From: Corella eumyota
Lineage: Eukaryota; Chordata; Ascidiacea; Phlebobranchia; Corellidae
NCBI GenBank assembly: GCA_963082875.1
Contig: OY720102.1
Span: 11,196,990-11,260,989, forward strand
Direction: 5' to 3'
Length of the DNA: 64,000 nt
The notes below the pieces were generated by a model. That model was given only the letters and a program-made list of their open reading frames with translations, was not told where the DNA came from and did not search any database. Made by a program: the position numbers and the translations under genes. Positions 22,338 through 35,384 of this stretch are shown here, piece by piece. Numbering within the stretch: the stretch's first letter is position 1; every line of letters begins with the position of its first letter.

Positions 22338-24600
22338 GTTTCGTCGGAACTTAGTTAATTCCACGTATTGTTTGTGACCTCCGTTGAACCAACTTCCAAT
22401 GACAGCTTAAGTTGAAAGGCGAACATGTTTTGTACCGGGAACAAAGTCCTTGTTCCCACATGTGTTTGTGTTGTTTTTCCAAAATCCTTTTCTTTTAGTA
22501 ATCGTGTATGTGTGTTTGTAAGTGTAAATGTGACGATGTCATGGTCTGATAGTGGAAATGCCAGTATTTTGTGTTCAAGTGGTGTTATTTCTGTTGTAAT
22601 GTTTATTCTATCTAGTCTCGACTGCATGTTAGGTCCGGTGGATGTTTATGTTTGTTAATAAAGGTATATTCAAAGTTATTATAGTCACACGCCATTATGG
22701 TTGAGTGAGGTGATGAGGTGATGAGGTGTAGTATTGAGTTGACATATTTCATGTTGTTAGTTGAATTTTGGTGTGTGGATCCTGGTGCGTATATGTTTAT
22801 CATATGAATTGTAGGTGTGTGTGTGTTGATATCTAGTAAAATTTTACGTTTGTCTGTTGTGTAATGTATGTTTGATGGTGTGATAGTTTTGGTGTTAAAA
22901 AGTATTGCAACTACATCGCGTGCGTTTAAAAAGCAATTTAAAGAGTTGAAGAAAGATGGGCCATTTTTTTATTCGGATGCCCATGTTGATTCAATTTGGG
23001 GTAGAGAATGGGTTTCCTGCAGGAGATATGTTGTTGTTGGCAGTTTTGTTAAAGTTTCAAATATTGATTTTCTTTTGATATTGTTGCCTATACCATTGCA
23101 ATTAATGGTTGTTAGTTTAATATATAAACACATAAAAACAACTTAAAAGAAAAAAAAATTACACAAATAAAATAACTGTTCAAGGTTTGAAAATAAAATT
23201 ACAAGATTAAACAGAAATAATTATTCAACGTTTGGTGTTATTTGGTAAACTACCTTACCTGCTGAAGGGTAGGTATAATTTATATTGGTGTTCTCTGAAC
23301 TGTCCGATGTGTTGGTGAAAAAATTCTTCTTCATCTGAATTGTTAATTTTGTACTGAATTGTTGTTTGTTTAATGTGAGCTAGTGTCTGTTGCCTAGTTA
23401 TTGTTATCCTGGTGCGTTTGTGTTGTTCTTTGTGGAGTGGTGGTTGATCTTCTGGATGACTGTAAGAAAAGTTCTGGGAAAGAATTTTTAGGATTTTGTG
23501 TGGTGTTTGTTGGTTCTGTTGTTTCTCTTTGCTGTCCCGGGTGGTATACGGGAAAAAATAATTTCCATATATCAATTGTTTGGGGACTTTAGTTTGCCTA
23601 AATTGATTTTCGTTTACAAAATAATATCTTTTTCCAGTTTTTATTACTAAATTAGGTTTATTTTCCTGATGCTAGGTTTATTTTCCTTCGGGGTTTCGAT
23701 TTCATGTTCTTTGTTTGTGGTGATTTTTGTTGCTGTTCCTTTGGTATGTTTTTTCTGTTATATCTTGTTGTTTTTCAGGTTAGTGAATGTTTTTTGGTTG
23801 TTGTCCGGGATGGTAAACCGGAAAATAATGGTTTCCATATATTAATTGTTTGGGGGCTTTGGTTTCTTTCAATTTGGTTTCATTAACAAAATAATATCTT
23901 TTTTCTGTTTTTACGCCATATTTGTCCTTGTGATGTATATTTTTGGTTACTTCTAATTTAAGTTGATTTATTTTTTTCTATAATGATATTGTCTGGGAAT
24001 TTGGAAAGAACGTTTGAAAAGATTATGGTAATGTCCTCTTCAATCCATTTTCTCACATGGATTAAATCGAACCATTTTTGTTTTAAATATTTATTTTTCA
24101 GTATGTTAACCAAATCTTTGGTTTTTTCAGTGTTAGCCATTGTAATAACATAAAGACCAGAAAATTTACAAATTATACTTTCGTAGTCAGTTGTTTTAAA
24201 TTCAAGGTCGTTAAGAAGCGATCAAAAACTTCTTCTCGGCTTCGCCTTGGTTTAAACCTTAGCATGATGTCGTAGTCTTGTATTCTAAGGTTAACCGATG
24301 GTGTGGTTTTGCCTCCACCAGCCACATTTGCAAAATATTTTCTTCCAGTGACATGGCTGGGAAGATCTTTTGAGGTTTTGTTGTCCTGCTGCCATGTCTG
24401 TTTGGCTGGTGGAATCGAGGTATTCTTTTTTAATTGGTTTTTGTTCTGAACTAAAACAAAGGGATCTTCTTCTTGGTTTGGTCTTTTCGGTGAGTTTGTG
24501 TTATTGTTGTTCAAACTCAAATTTTGGTTTCCTATTTCTATTGATATAATTGGCTTGGACGTTAAAAAATGCCCTGTCAAAAAAGCCAACTATATCAAAC
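22338..24600 (-). mobile_element. L1/Tx1-like LINE copy 1 (ORF1 and endonuclease, 3' truncated)
   Basis: Minus strand. ORF1 begins at 24589 with an Asn/Gln-rich head and GRKYFANVAGGG, then runs through 24140-23958 and 23575-23255. Endonuclease sequence follows: LQETHS at ~23060-23080, INIYAPGSTHQNS at ~22800-22765, MACDYNNFE, SRLDRINI and SDHDIV at 22627-22520. These match the apurinic endonuclease motifs of LINEs. The copy stops at ~22340 before the reverse transcriptase. ORF1 contains an internal duplication of about 270 bp (23540-23640 resembles 23810-23920). Several stops and frame changes; dead. Confidence 0.7.
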
Positions 24601-24850
24601 ATAAGCTAAAGCTAAACCTGTCCCAACCCTAATGGGCGACGAGAATTAGATGTAAATAAATAAATGTTGTTAAAAAGTATAAGCCAACAAGAACAAGTAA
24701 CTTACCTAATTCAAATAGAATGCCCGAAAATTCCGGTCGACAAAACCAGTCCAAACGACCGAGCAAGGCGCTTGTCGCATAAAGAATTTAAAGCGAAATG
24801 CAGGAGAAAACGACGCAAGCGTTCCAGAATTAAGAGTTTGATCTATTTTA
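24601..24850. other. Segment between LINE copies 1 and 2
   Basis: A short block not attributable to either LINE. It has a plus-strand stretch coding basic residues (KCRRKRRKRSRIK at ~24795-24835) in a frame that then runs antisense into the LINE. It could be unique DNA caught between insertions. Confidence 0.3.
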
Positions 24851-27015
24851 CAATTGTTAAAATTGTATTAAATAATTCGGTCAAGATTGGGGTAAGTAAA
24901 TCTGAATGCGCTATGTACAGCTCGTTTGAGAGCCCGTCTGGACCGGGAGATTTAAGTTTGAGTAGTGATTTTATTGCGGATGCAATTTCAAGTTCGGTTA
25001 TGGTTACTGTAAGAGCTGCCTTTTCGTCATCGGGAATTATATTTTTTTTGATGGATGGGTTATTGTTGAGAGGGGTGTTTTCGTGAATATTGTATAAATT
25101 TGTGTAGAATTGTTCGGTTATTTTTAATATGCTGTTAGAATCGTTATAGAGTTTGTCCTTGTACCATAATGAGTTGATGTTTTTCTTATTTGATTTTTCT
25201 TTCAGTAATTTGTAAAATTGTTTGTCAGGGGTTGAAGTAAATTGAGATTTAAGTTGAGTGTTAATTAGTTTTTCATTAGTAAGTTTTTTTTGTAAGTAGT
25301 ATAGTTTTTTCTTTGTTGACTTATATAGGATAAGTAATTTTTGGTTTGATAATGAGTTCAGTCTTTGACGGATTTCTTTTAATTTGTTTAGTTCGGCTTG
25401 TAGTTTGGAATGTTTTATGTTTAAGTTTTTGAGTTGTTTTTTGATATGTGGCTATTGTATTTGGACGTCAAGGTTTATGTTTCTCCTGTGTGGTAGAAGA
25501 TGGGTGAGTTCATAGGTAAAATCTTCGTTCAGGTAAGTTTTAACGTTATTTTTTCCAGTTAGGTTTTCCTTTTCGTTGGTTCAAGTTTGAGGTGAATGTT
25601 ATTGTTAACATGATCAGATGAAGCGTATGGTATCGTTGTATGGCTTGTAGGGGTTATGTTGTTAGTTACGTATAGTCTGTCAATTCTTGATTGGGATTTT
25701 TCACCTGTCCAAGTAAAAGGGTTTTTGTCTTTATGAATATGTCTGTATGAGTCGATGAAATTGAAATTTTTGCAAATGTTTTGTAGGCTAGTTTTTGCCC
25801 TTTTCATATTAATGGGAGGGGTACGATCGTTTTTTAGGTCATCAACTATGTTGAAATCTTCTCCCATTATTGTTGAAAGGTTTGAATAAATTAGGTGTAT
25901 TGTTTTGTCAAAAAATTCATTATTTTCTTTGTAGTTGTGGTATTTTGTGTTTGGAGCGTATATGTTAATTAAATTGATTTTATGAGTGTTAGTATTTATT
26001 GTTACTGTTATGAGGCGTCCTTCGAGGTCGGTTTTAATGTTATCGACTTTGGTTTGAGTTGATTACGATAGCAACGCCACCGCGCGCAATTGTGCCTGTG
26101 GGGCTAGAGTGGAAAATTGAGGGGCCATGGGTTCAGTCGGAGGCCCATGTTTGTTATTTGTGGCTCGAGAGCCATTTGGTCGTTTGTTGGTTTTGTTTTT
26201 TCGGATTTTTTCTCTTGGCCGTAATGGCTCACGGGAAAGTAATATCCATCGATTTTAAAAAAGATGGGGATTTTTTCATTTTTTAGTAGTTCTCCATTTA
26301 CGTGATAAAATCGTTTGCCAGTTAGAATTTTATTGCTGTCTCGTTGTTTATAAGAGTTTACTTCCGGAAGGTTGTGTTGTTTAGTAATTACATCTATGAT
26401 GGGGCCGTCAGGGTAACGGCCTGGGATGTCCTGTACCGTAAATGCTACAAGGTCTGATTTTCATAGTTTAGTATAAATTGCGTCTGGCCATTTTTTTATG
26501 ATATTAGTTTGATTGCACAAGATTCTAAGATTTTTGCTTTGGCGCGCGTAGACATCGTGATGATTGCGAGCCTGTTGTATTTACATAAAACAGATTCGAT
26601 ATCCTTTGGCAAAAATTTTAGGTTTTTTAGTTCATCGAGAAGCCATTTTCCAGGTTTTGTTTGCGAAAATTTGATTAAGACGTCTGTGTCGTGATCGATG
26701 TTGTATTGATCAGAGTTCGGGTTTTCGGCAGTGTTTTTTCTGAACATTTGTGCGTATGAGGGTTGGGTTTGTTGTTTCAGATATTTTAGGAAAGTTAGGA
26801 ATATTATTGGTGGGTGCTGGGATTTCGTTATTCAAATAGTGAATCTGTTTTTGGTTATCGTACATTTTTTGTGGTATTGAATGCCTTGGGAAAATTTCAG
26901 GTTTTGTTGGGGTTGATATTGAGGTCGGATTTGATTTGCCAGAATCGAGGTTTCTCACTCGATCCTGCTTGTCAGGTTTGTAATTGCGCTTCATGTTTGT
27001 AGAGGTCAAAGTTTT
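24850..27015 (-). mobile_element. L1/Tx1-like LINE copy 2 (5' end to start of reverse transcriptase)
   Basis: Minus strand. ORF1 pieces lie at 27009-26710 and 26747-26496 (WLLDELKNLKFLPKDIESVL). The endonuclease is at ~26040-25559 with INIYAPN, TIMGEDFNIVDD, FTWTGEKSQSRIDRLYV and ASSDH, the expected catalytic series. Linker sequence continues to ~25000. There SPGPDGLSNELY, the beginning of the reverse transcriptase, is followed by loss of similarity. Its 5' end abuts the histone H2B stub. Interrupted by several stops. Confidence 0.72.
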
Positions 27016-27199
27016 CGTCTAGTTCCACAAAACTACCGTTTGTGGTGAAAAAAAAAAACTACCGTTTGTGGTGACTAAAACAATTTCTTGTAAAAATAGG
27101 AATAAATTGTAGACTTGTAGAGATAATCCAATTGAAAATCGATGAAATAATCCAAAAAATCTTCTCAAAATTATTTTTCTAAATAAAACTAGCTTTCAA

Positions 27200-27566
27200 C
27201 GCGTAAACCAACAGTAACTGCCGAAAAAAACTGTCTAGATCTTGACTGCCTACCTCGTGCCTTTTGCCATCGTCTTGTCGCGGTTGTGGTGTGTTTGCGA
27301 GCTGAGTGTGGCGACTGGTCGGCGCGCTCGCTTATGCAAATGAGCACTCGAAGCGCCGGCCAATCGCAGGCGCGCGAGCCGTTCGAGCGACTCGGCAACG
27401 GCCAATCGACGTCCCGCCGCTTTCGCCACGGCGGGCTTCCCCTTATGCAAATTGGCCATCGAAACGGGCGCCAATCGCAGTCGAGGCGCGCGCAAAACTG
27501 CAGCATATATAAAGCGGCTCGAGCGGCGACGGCCTCACAGTCTTACTTTGAAGCACAAACCGCAAC
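27200..27566. promoter_or_regulatory. Divergent H2A/H2B promoter with octamers, CCAAT and TATA
   Basis: GC-rich spacer between the H2B start (minus, ATG at 27268-27270) and H2A (plus). It holds two perfect histone octamers ATGCAAAT at 27334-27341 and 27445-27452. Three GCCAAT(C) boxes lie near 27358, 27400 and 27470. A TATATAAAG box at 27506-27514 is placed for H2A transcription to the right. This is the standard layout of a bidirectional H2A-H2B promoter. The regulatory part is better preserved than the genes it would drive. Confidence 0.8.
27250..27270 (-). pseudogene. H2B: Histone H2B stub
   Basis: On the minus strand an ATG at 27270 begins MAKGTR and then stops. It sits where H2B should start opposite H2A across the shared promoter. 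No further H2B sequence is present, and within about 250 bp the LINE copy 2 begins. The body was lost by deletion or LINE-associated truncation. The call rests on position; the six residues prove nothing alone. Confidence 0.4.
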
Positions 27567-27863
<297 letters not shown>

Positions 27864-27899
27864 AGCAACGACGACGGCGCGAACGAAAAAATTCGAAAC

Positions 27900-27915
27900 G
27901 GCTCTTTTCAGAGCC
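27900..27915 (+). terminator. Histone 3' stem-loop (H2A)
   Basis: GGCTCTTTTCAGAGCC, an exact metazoan histone mRNA 3' stem-loop (6-bp stem, TTTC loop), about 37 bp after the end of H2A similarity. It directs non-polyadenylated 3' processing through SLBP and U7. Confidence 0.95.
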
Positions 27916-28995
<1,080 letters not shown>

Positions 28996-29498
28996 CTACT
29001 TGCTGCCCTTTTTCGCCGTCGTCGACTTCTTCACGGCGGGCTTCTTCGGCTTGGCGGCCGCGAGCTTCTTGGCCGCCGTCGTGGACTTTTTCGCGGCGGG
29101 CGCTGACTTCTTCACCGCGGCCCGCTTCTTTTTGGACGGCGTGGCGGTCTTCTTCTGGCCGGCCGCGGGCTTCTTCTTCTTCGCTGCTGCTGCGGCCGGC
29201 TTTTTGGCGGCGGTTGCGGGCTTCTTCTTCTCGGCGACGGAAAGCTTGAAAGTGCCGGACGTGCCCTTGGTCTGCGCGAGGGTCTTGTCGGCGGTCATTT
29301 GCTGGCCGTGCCGTCCTTTACGTCGTAGTTGCTCCGTATGTAGCTGCCGATGGCCTGGCGAGACGTGCCGCGTTTGTTCTTGGTTGCGGCCACGGCGGGG
29401 GCGACCATGACCCGGTAGGTGGGGTGCGACAGCGGCGCAACTTTCGGCGTCTTCTTGGCTTTGTCGGCGGACTGTTGCTCTTGCTGTTGGGCTGTCAT
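28996..29498 (-). pseudogene. H1: Linker histone H1 pseudogene
   Basis: The start at 29498 (MTAQQQEQQSADKAKK) leads into a winged-helix domain: APLSHPTYRVMVAPAVAATK, then RGTSRQAIGSYIRSNYDVKD. The frame stops after GTASK. The domain then resumes in another frame as ADKTLAQTKGTSGTFKLS, so about ten codons with a shift are missing from helix 3 and the wing. The C-terminal tail at ~29220-28996 is typical: repeated AAKK, PAAKK and KKS, ending KKGSK. The minus-strand leader holds ATGCAAAT (29518-29525) and a TATA-like TTTATATGT near 29545, so the promoter looks intact while the gene is broken. Confidence 0.88.
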
Positions 29499-29499
29499 G

Positions 29500-29600
29500 T
29501 TCTTTTATTTTTGTTTATTTGCATTACATAAGGGTGATACATATAAAGAATATTGCGCATAATTCATAACAAAAAAAAATAAAAGGAAAATAACAAAAAG
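29500..29600 (-). promoter_or_regulatory. H1 promoter remnant
   Basis: On the minus strand, just before the H1 ATG, lie an octamer ATGCAAAT (29518-29525) and a TATA-like element near 29540-29550. LINE copy 3 begins its 3' end just upstream. Confidence 0.55.
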
Positions 29601-31720
29601 TACGGGTGGTGAAAAAGGAGAAATACATTAAAGTTCAAAATAACAATAGTAAATGTTCAGGGCGTTTACGTGCATATAGTTAAAGTAAAAAAAATTGAAA
29701 ACATTGAAAGGATTAGTAAAGATAAAAACTAGGTTTATTTTGGCAGTATTATTTAGGTTATGTTCGGTTGAAAATTTTTAGGTTATTGCTGTGTGGTAGT
29801 GGTGTTCTGTTGTCTGTATTGCTTGTACTAATTTGGCTAGAATATATCGGGTATGGTTTATTTGTTTCAAAGTGGAGTCTGAATTGTATGAATTGTATAT
29901 AAGAAGCGATTAATTTTTTTTGTGAGAAGGTATGTTTTTCATAAACTACTTTATTCCTGTATTGCCAAATTTTATGGTGGAGTGTTGATATTAGTAGTAC
30001 GTATTGGTCTAGGTTTACTATTGAAATTGTTGAAGGTGGGCTTAAGTTCATATGGTCGGAATTTTGAAATATGTTATGGTCATGTCCAGTGAGTTTTGTA
30101 AAAATGTTGTTGGTGTAAGTGAGAAGGGGGGAAATTTTGTTGCATTTGTGGAGTAAGTGGATTTGCGTTTCATATGCGTTTGTATTGCAGAGAGGGCAGT
30201 TTGAATTATTGTCTAGTAGATTTGGTAAGAACGTTGATCTGGTGGGAAGTACATTTTGAGTAATTTTATAATTTATTGTTGGTAGGTTGTTTGAGAGAAT
30301 GTTATTGTGGATGTTTGGCTATACAGTGGTGTTGTCTTGTTTCGGTTGATTGTTCATGGTTTTGTAAAGTTTCGAGGTTGAGTTTAATTGGAGGTGGTTT
30401 GGGGTTAGTTTGTAATTGTTAATGATGTCGATGTAGTGTTTATAAAGTGGTGGAAGTATGTCGGCGTGTGGAATCGAATTTAGGTAAAGCATTCCATACA
30501 ATTTGGAGAGGAGTCCGATATTATATTCGATGGTTAAGTCTTGCGGAGATGAAGGAGTACTGTTTTTTTTATTTTGACTGATGCAAAATTTATAATCTAT
30601 GGCAAGAGCTTTGTTTTGGAAAGTACAGCTTTGTGGTCTAGTGTTGAAAATATTTTTCTTATCTTTTGGCATATGTGGTTCCAATGTTGCGTTATAAATT
30701 TAGGTTTTCCAAATGGGATGTTAAGTGGAGTTATTACAGAATTAGTCCAAGTGATATTTTGAGGTAGGTTTATTACAGCAGTGGGTGGGTTGATGAGCAG
30801 TGCTTTGATTTTCTCGTGATTAAGTTTCAGTCCGGAGGCATTTGAAAAAAGTTGAAGAGTTGATAGAGCAGCAAGGGTCAGAGTTATGTCGTCGGCATAC
30901 GCGACCGTTTTGATGGTATGTCGGCTTGTAAGTCATACTCCGATGACATTTTGTTGATGTTGCATGTACAGAAGTAGCGGTTCTAGAGCAAGAGTAAACA
31001 AGTGTAGGCTTAGGGGACATCCTTGTCTGACGCCGTTTCGAATCGGGACGGAGGATGTTGGATGTTTATTTATATATATAGTGGAGAAAATGTCTAAGTG
31101 TAGAGTGTCGATTAGTTTAATTAATTTTTGAGGAAAATTAAAGTGTTGTAGAGTTTGAGACAGGAAAGAATGACTGATGGAGTCGAAAGCCTTGGCAAAG
31201 TCGAGCGAAAGCATGTAGCCTGTTACGTTATTGTAAGACAATTTATGGTAGATGTCTCTCAGTAGCAGGCTTGCACCTACAACTGAGAGGCCTGGTTGAG
31301 CAAATTGGGTTTCACTGAGTAAAAATGGTGTTACGAGTTTTATCTGGTTGGCTAATATTTTGTTAAACAATTTATGGTCTGAATTTAGTAAGGAGATGGG
31401 GCGGTAATTTTTTATCTTAGATTTGGCTTTATTTGTGAATTAAGGTATTTTTTCCAGTTTTGAGATTAGCTGGGATTAATCCAGTTTTAAGAAAATGGTT
31501 GAACGATTTTAGAAGCAGTGGAAGCGAGGCTTCCTGTTGGTAGATAAACAATTCATTAGAAAGACCATCAGGGCCTGGGGCTTTGTTTTTAGTAAGTCTT
31601 TTAATTGTTGTGAGAATTTCTGCTTTTGTTATCGGCTTGGTCAAGAGATCTAATTGGTCTGTTGTTAATTGCGGAAATTGTTGGTTGAAAAAGGTTTTAA
31701 ATACATTGCTGGACCTTCAT
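29600..31720 (-). mobile_element. L1/Tx1-like LINE copy 3 (reverse transcriptase to 3' end)
   Basis: Minus strand. The copy starts within the reverse transcriptase: KPITKAEILTTIKRL, NKAPGPDGLSNELF (31644-31560). It continues with GYMLSLDFAKAFDSISHSFL, NGVRQGCPLSLHLFTLALEP (31370-30933), then YADDITLTLAALSTLQLF near 30900-30850, the catalytic Asp pair. A C-terminal region follows (30684-30319), and 30051-29758 has HKIWQYRNKVVYEK, typical of L1-group C-termini. 5'-truncated by more than half and broken several times. It supplies the half missing from copy 2, with the histone block between the LINE 3' end and the other copy's 5' end. Confidence 0.8.
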
Positions 31721-31840
31721 GTCACCCTCCTGACCCAATTTCCAACAGATATGGTGATTTTCGCGACGTGATAAAAGTTAAACATTCCGTTGTAGGGCCA
31801 GTTTAACCTTGAGCAAAGCAACCTTCCGGTATATTTTTAT
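31700..31840 (-). repeat. Possible second SINE fragment
   Basis: CCAGTTTAACCTTGAGCAAAG at ~31799-31819 resembles CCAGTTTAGCCTTGAGTTGA at ~1742-1761, in a similar neighbourhood (TGACCCAA upstream in both). Probably the 3' body of the same SINE. No tRNA head is visible. Confidence 0.35.
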
Positions 31841-32149
31841 TTTTTTGTAGAGTCTTTAACGCATAAAAAGTCTTGTCATATTTTTATTTTATTTTTTTTG
31901 ATCATGCCGGGATAGATTAGAGTTAAGTTTGTCAGACAGATTATTTGGGTTTATTTATATTTTGTATGGGTTTTGGTTGATTGATTATATATTTGTTTTA
32001 TTATTTATTTTATCATAATTTTTGTGTGGTGTTGTTATAGTGGTGGACTAGTGGGTGTTGTATAGTTGTGATAGGCCTATTAGTGAGCTCCATTTGTGGT
32101 GTGTTAGACAGCTTGCATTATGGTGAGCCGCTTACCTAAAGGGGGCAAG

Positions 32150-34735
32150 GATCTTAAAAAAGGAAATTCATTTTTGGATCAAGCTGTCTTGACTAAAATT
32201 TCCAGTACATTGCATTGCAAAGGCAGTGCCTTTTGATATATTGCTTAACGAACTCGGCGACAATAACCCGTCGAAACTTTTCTACCAAATGATGAAATGT
32301 GTAAACTTTACACAAGATGAGACAACCTTAAGTCTTATCCGGCACCTTTTCTTTCAGAAGTTGCCACCACAGATTACCCTCGTCCTCGAGCAGCCGTCGC
32401 TCGAAGGGCTCGCAAACACCGCTGACAAAATGATGCCCGCGGCAAGAAAAATAAATAATCCCCAACAGATGGGAAAAAGTTCTCCTCGTCCTGAAATAAT
32501 CAGGAGCTTGAATCGCTAACCGGTCTCAACAAATAAATACAATGGCCGGCGCGGAGCCCCAAAATAGCGATGCTATGAAAATGACATACCCATTTAATCC
32601 CCGCCGGCGAGAATTCACTCTTAGCTGTCCTAGCGGAAGAAATAATGAAGATTCAGTGCAGAACACTTCGAGTTACGCCTATTCACCTCGACCTATCGTT
32701 CCGTCTTTTCCACAAAGACGTCCCGATAACCCAGGTTATTGTTACGCCCACAGTAGGTACGGAGACAAGGCCTACAATTGTACTCCACCTTGTACCTACC
32801 GACAAAAAACTACCAAAGACCCATGGCTTGCAGGTGAGTCATGGGGACATAAAGAAGGTTTTACACCATCAAGATGTAAATATTATCATTAACACTTTAT
32901 TATACGTATTTGCCTTTAATGTTAATCGATGTTTTCTTATTGATTCCGGTTCAAATTATAATCTGCTGTCTAACCCAACCGAACAACGACGGAAAACAGC
33001 CATTCAATACCTTTGACCCTTATCCCCGTTTATGGCAAACAGGATTTGACTCTTGACTTAGGAATGACTGTAAACTTTACAGCTGAGTTTTTTATACTTC
33101 TATTGAAACTTACATCATCGGTAGTTCTTTTTTGTCAGAACACGGTTTAGCGATTGATTTCTCAAATAAACGATTAACTCATACACCGTCGCAAGAATCT
33201 TGCGAACTCCTTGACTCTCCACTTTCCAAACCGGTGGAAAAAGCTTTTGCTGGGTTGTGTCCAGCTAAGGTGATTCCGAACCCAGTTACAACGGTGCATT
33301 CTCTACGGGACAAAGATGGAAGATGGACCGTCCACAGAAGAAAGCCCGTCTGAGAACTTTGTCACTATTGATTCATTTAAGGAATGCAAGGAGCCAGCGG
33401 ATGAGACGTCATCTTCTTCTCACATCTCAAATTTCTCTCATGTTATAGTATCGCAATCTTCATCAGGGGATCCACGGGTAAATTCTTCGAACACATGGAC
33501 CGACTGCCAATGTGTAAACGCGGATTTGTTTCAAAAAACACGTTTCCCTGCAAACAATGAAAAGAAAACCCCCTTCAAACCCAATAAGAAGTCTACGGAT
33601 TCAAACCAGCCCGCCCCCGTCTCACCAGCAGTATTCGACAGATATTTCCTACCAGAAATTTGCGTTTATTTGAGGAAAATCGTTGACGAGTTCCCAGCTC
33701 TTTTAGAAAAGGAGTTCAGTAATCAACGGACAAAGTTTGTTTGGTACCACCAATATCCAAAATAAAAGTTTTTATATCACGCTTTATTACATAATATGGT
33801 CCTTCATAAAAGGTGCTGTGCTGATAGTGGAGGGCGATGAGCATCTTTTTGAAAAAAAAAACATATTTACAACTTTGTAAAGTTTGAGGGACATATGTAG
33901 TTTGATTTGCGTGGCGTGACATGGGTTGTGGCATAAACTGGCTGATTTTTTCACGTATAAGCTTTAATTTTTGTTCGCTGTTGTTTTGTTGGAGTCATGA
34001 AAAATAAAATTCCCTGGGCCGCCGACGACACCTTTAAATCTTTTTTAGGAACGGTTTTTGATACCTAGAAGCACCCACGGAAGTTGATTCGTCCAGTTGG
34101 GTCCAGTCAACCGCGCCATTAACGGACTTTTAAGGTGGCGATGTAATTGCTCAACCAAACCATTAGATTGCGGCCTAAAAGCACATGTATGGTGCAACTG
34201 AATGCCGAGTGAGGCGTTTATAGATCTCCAGACACTAGAGGTAAATTGAGATCCTCGATCAGACGACATATTTAAAGGAACACCAAATCGCGATATTCAA
34301 TTGTATAAAAAAGCTTTTGCACATATCTGTCGTTGAATTGAATTATCATCGGAATTGCTTTTGGCCATCTGGTAAAACGATCGACTATGGTTAGCAAATA
34401 CGTATAACCGTCTGATGGGGGAAGAGGGCCGACAATATCGATATTGATATCGGAAAAACGAGCTTTTGCGTCTGGATATCTGGATAAGGGAGTTTGCACA
34501 CGCCGTCCAGTTTTCGATTTCTGACAGGGAAAACATTGCCTTGCCCATGTTAAGCAATTAATTTGCGGGTAGTTCGGATAAAAGGATGTGATAAGTCGTG
34601 CAAAGTATGAAATACTTTCTTTCCCCATGACAAAGGAACAATGGGACGAGGCTTACCAGTTAAGACATCACACAAAACAGTTGCGCCCTTGATGCCCATA
34701 TTTACATTAGCAATTTTCGGATGAGTTTCTGCATG
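32150..34735. mobile_element. Ty3/gypsy LTR-retrotransposon fossil, rearranged
   Basis: A broken fossil with pieces in opposite orientation. Plus strand 32226-33765 holds gag-like helical sequence (FYQMMKCVNFTQDETTLSLI), a Cys/His knuckle-like segment and a retropepsin-like core (LIDSGSNYNLLS). Minus strand 34630-33716 holds an integrase zinc region (CQKSKTGRR), catalytic-core parts (DINIDIVGPLPPS, SSDRGSQFTSSVW, RPQSNGLVEQLHRHLKS) and a C-terminal extension. No LTRs are recognised. Reverse transcriptase and RNase H are missing. The opposed orientation means an inversion or two separate copies. Many breaks; old. Confidence 0.75.
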
Positions 34736-34737
34736 GA

Positions 34738-35060
34738 ATTACTTCAAAAATTTGGCCCTCTTTATGAAAAAAACGCCATGTTTTTCCAAACCGGATGGTA
34801 ATTGTTTATTTAACTCTATATTGCAGTCCTTTGCTAAAATCAAGGTAAAAACATGTTTGGAAATGGCTAAATATAAGCAACTGTACATAACATGGCATGA
34901 GAATGATTTATTGCCCTTACTTTTACCTACATTTTATGAAGCATTTGTCAACTGTGCTACTCTTAACAACTTCTCCTCCGCCTGGAATACATGCAGCTTC
35001 CAGTGCCATCGGAATTCCTATTCGTACTGTATATCCGCCTGTTAATGGCGCACTTCGTAA
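34738..35060 (+). pseudogene. Second PHD-OTU-MULE copy, OTU fragment
   Basis: Nearly the same DNA as 13820-14150: AAAAATTTGGCCCTCT, then the OTU signature CFSKPDGNCLFNSIL, ARHK-like and PPVNGA segments. Relative to the longer copy it has an insertion of one A near 34768 and a ~15-bp deletion after CAGTCC. The sequence ends at ~35060 and is followed at once by repeat-rich terminal DNA. Everything between the OTU module and the right end is absent, so this is an internally deleted derivative. Confidence 0.8.
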
Positions 35061-35079
35061 ATGTTTCTCGATGTCAAAA

Positions 35080-35245
35080 CCAACAACCAGGGCATCATAT
35101 AAACACCCTGAAAACTCGTATAAAACACTCCGGGCCTCATATAAACACTTCAGGCCTTATATAAACACCCAGGGCCTCTTATAAACTTCTATAAAAAAAA
35201 CGGGCCTCATATAAACTCGATAAAACACCTCGGACCTCCTGCTAT
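35080..35245 (-). repeat. Right subterminal tandem repeats of the PHD-OTU-MULE family
   Basis: Units of ~28 bp such as GGGCCTCATATAAACACTTC and CGGGCCTCATATAAACTCG recur five or six times. They are the reverse complement of the block at 11895-12190 and support inverted repeat-rich termini for this family. Confidence 0.65.
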
Positions 35246-35384
35246 AAAATACAACTTAAATTGAGGCAGTGATTCTCAAACTTTTTCTACTCTTAGGTTT
35301 TTACATGTACTATAAAGAGTCAGCGCGCCAAATATCCATGGGAAATAAGTAGAGCCATGTCGGGGAACTAAAATAGGGTCATAA

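Noticed and set aside
22425-26286. Val/Phe/Cys-rich plus-strand frames
   Set aside because: Antisense of minus-strand LINE coding sequence.
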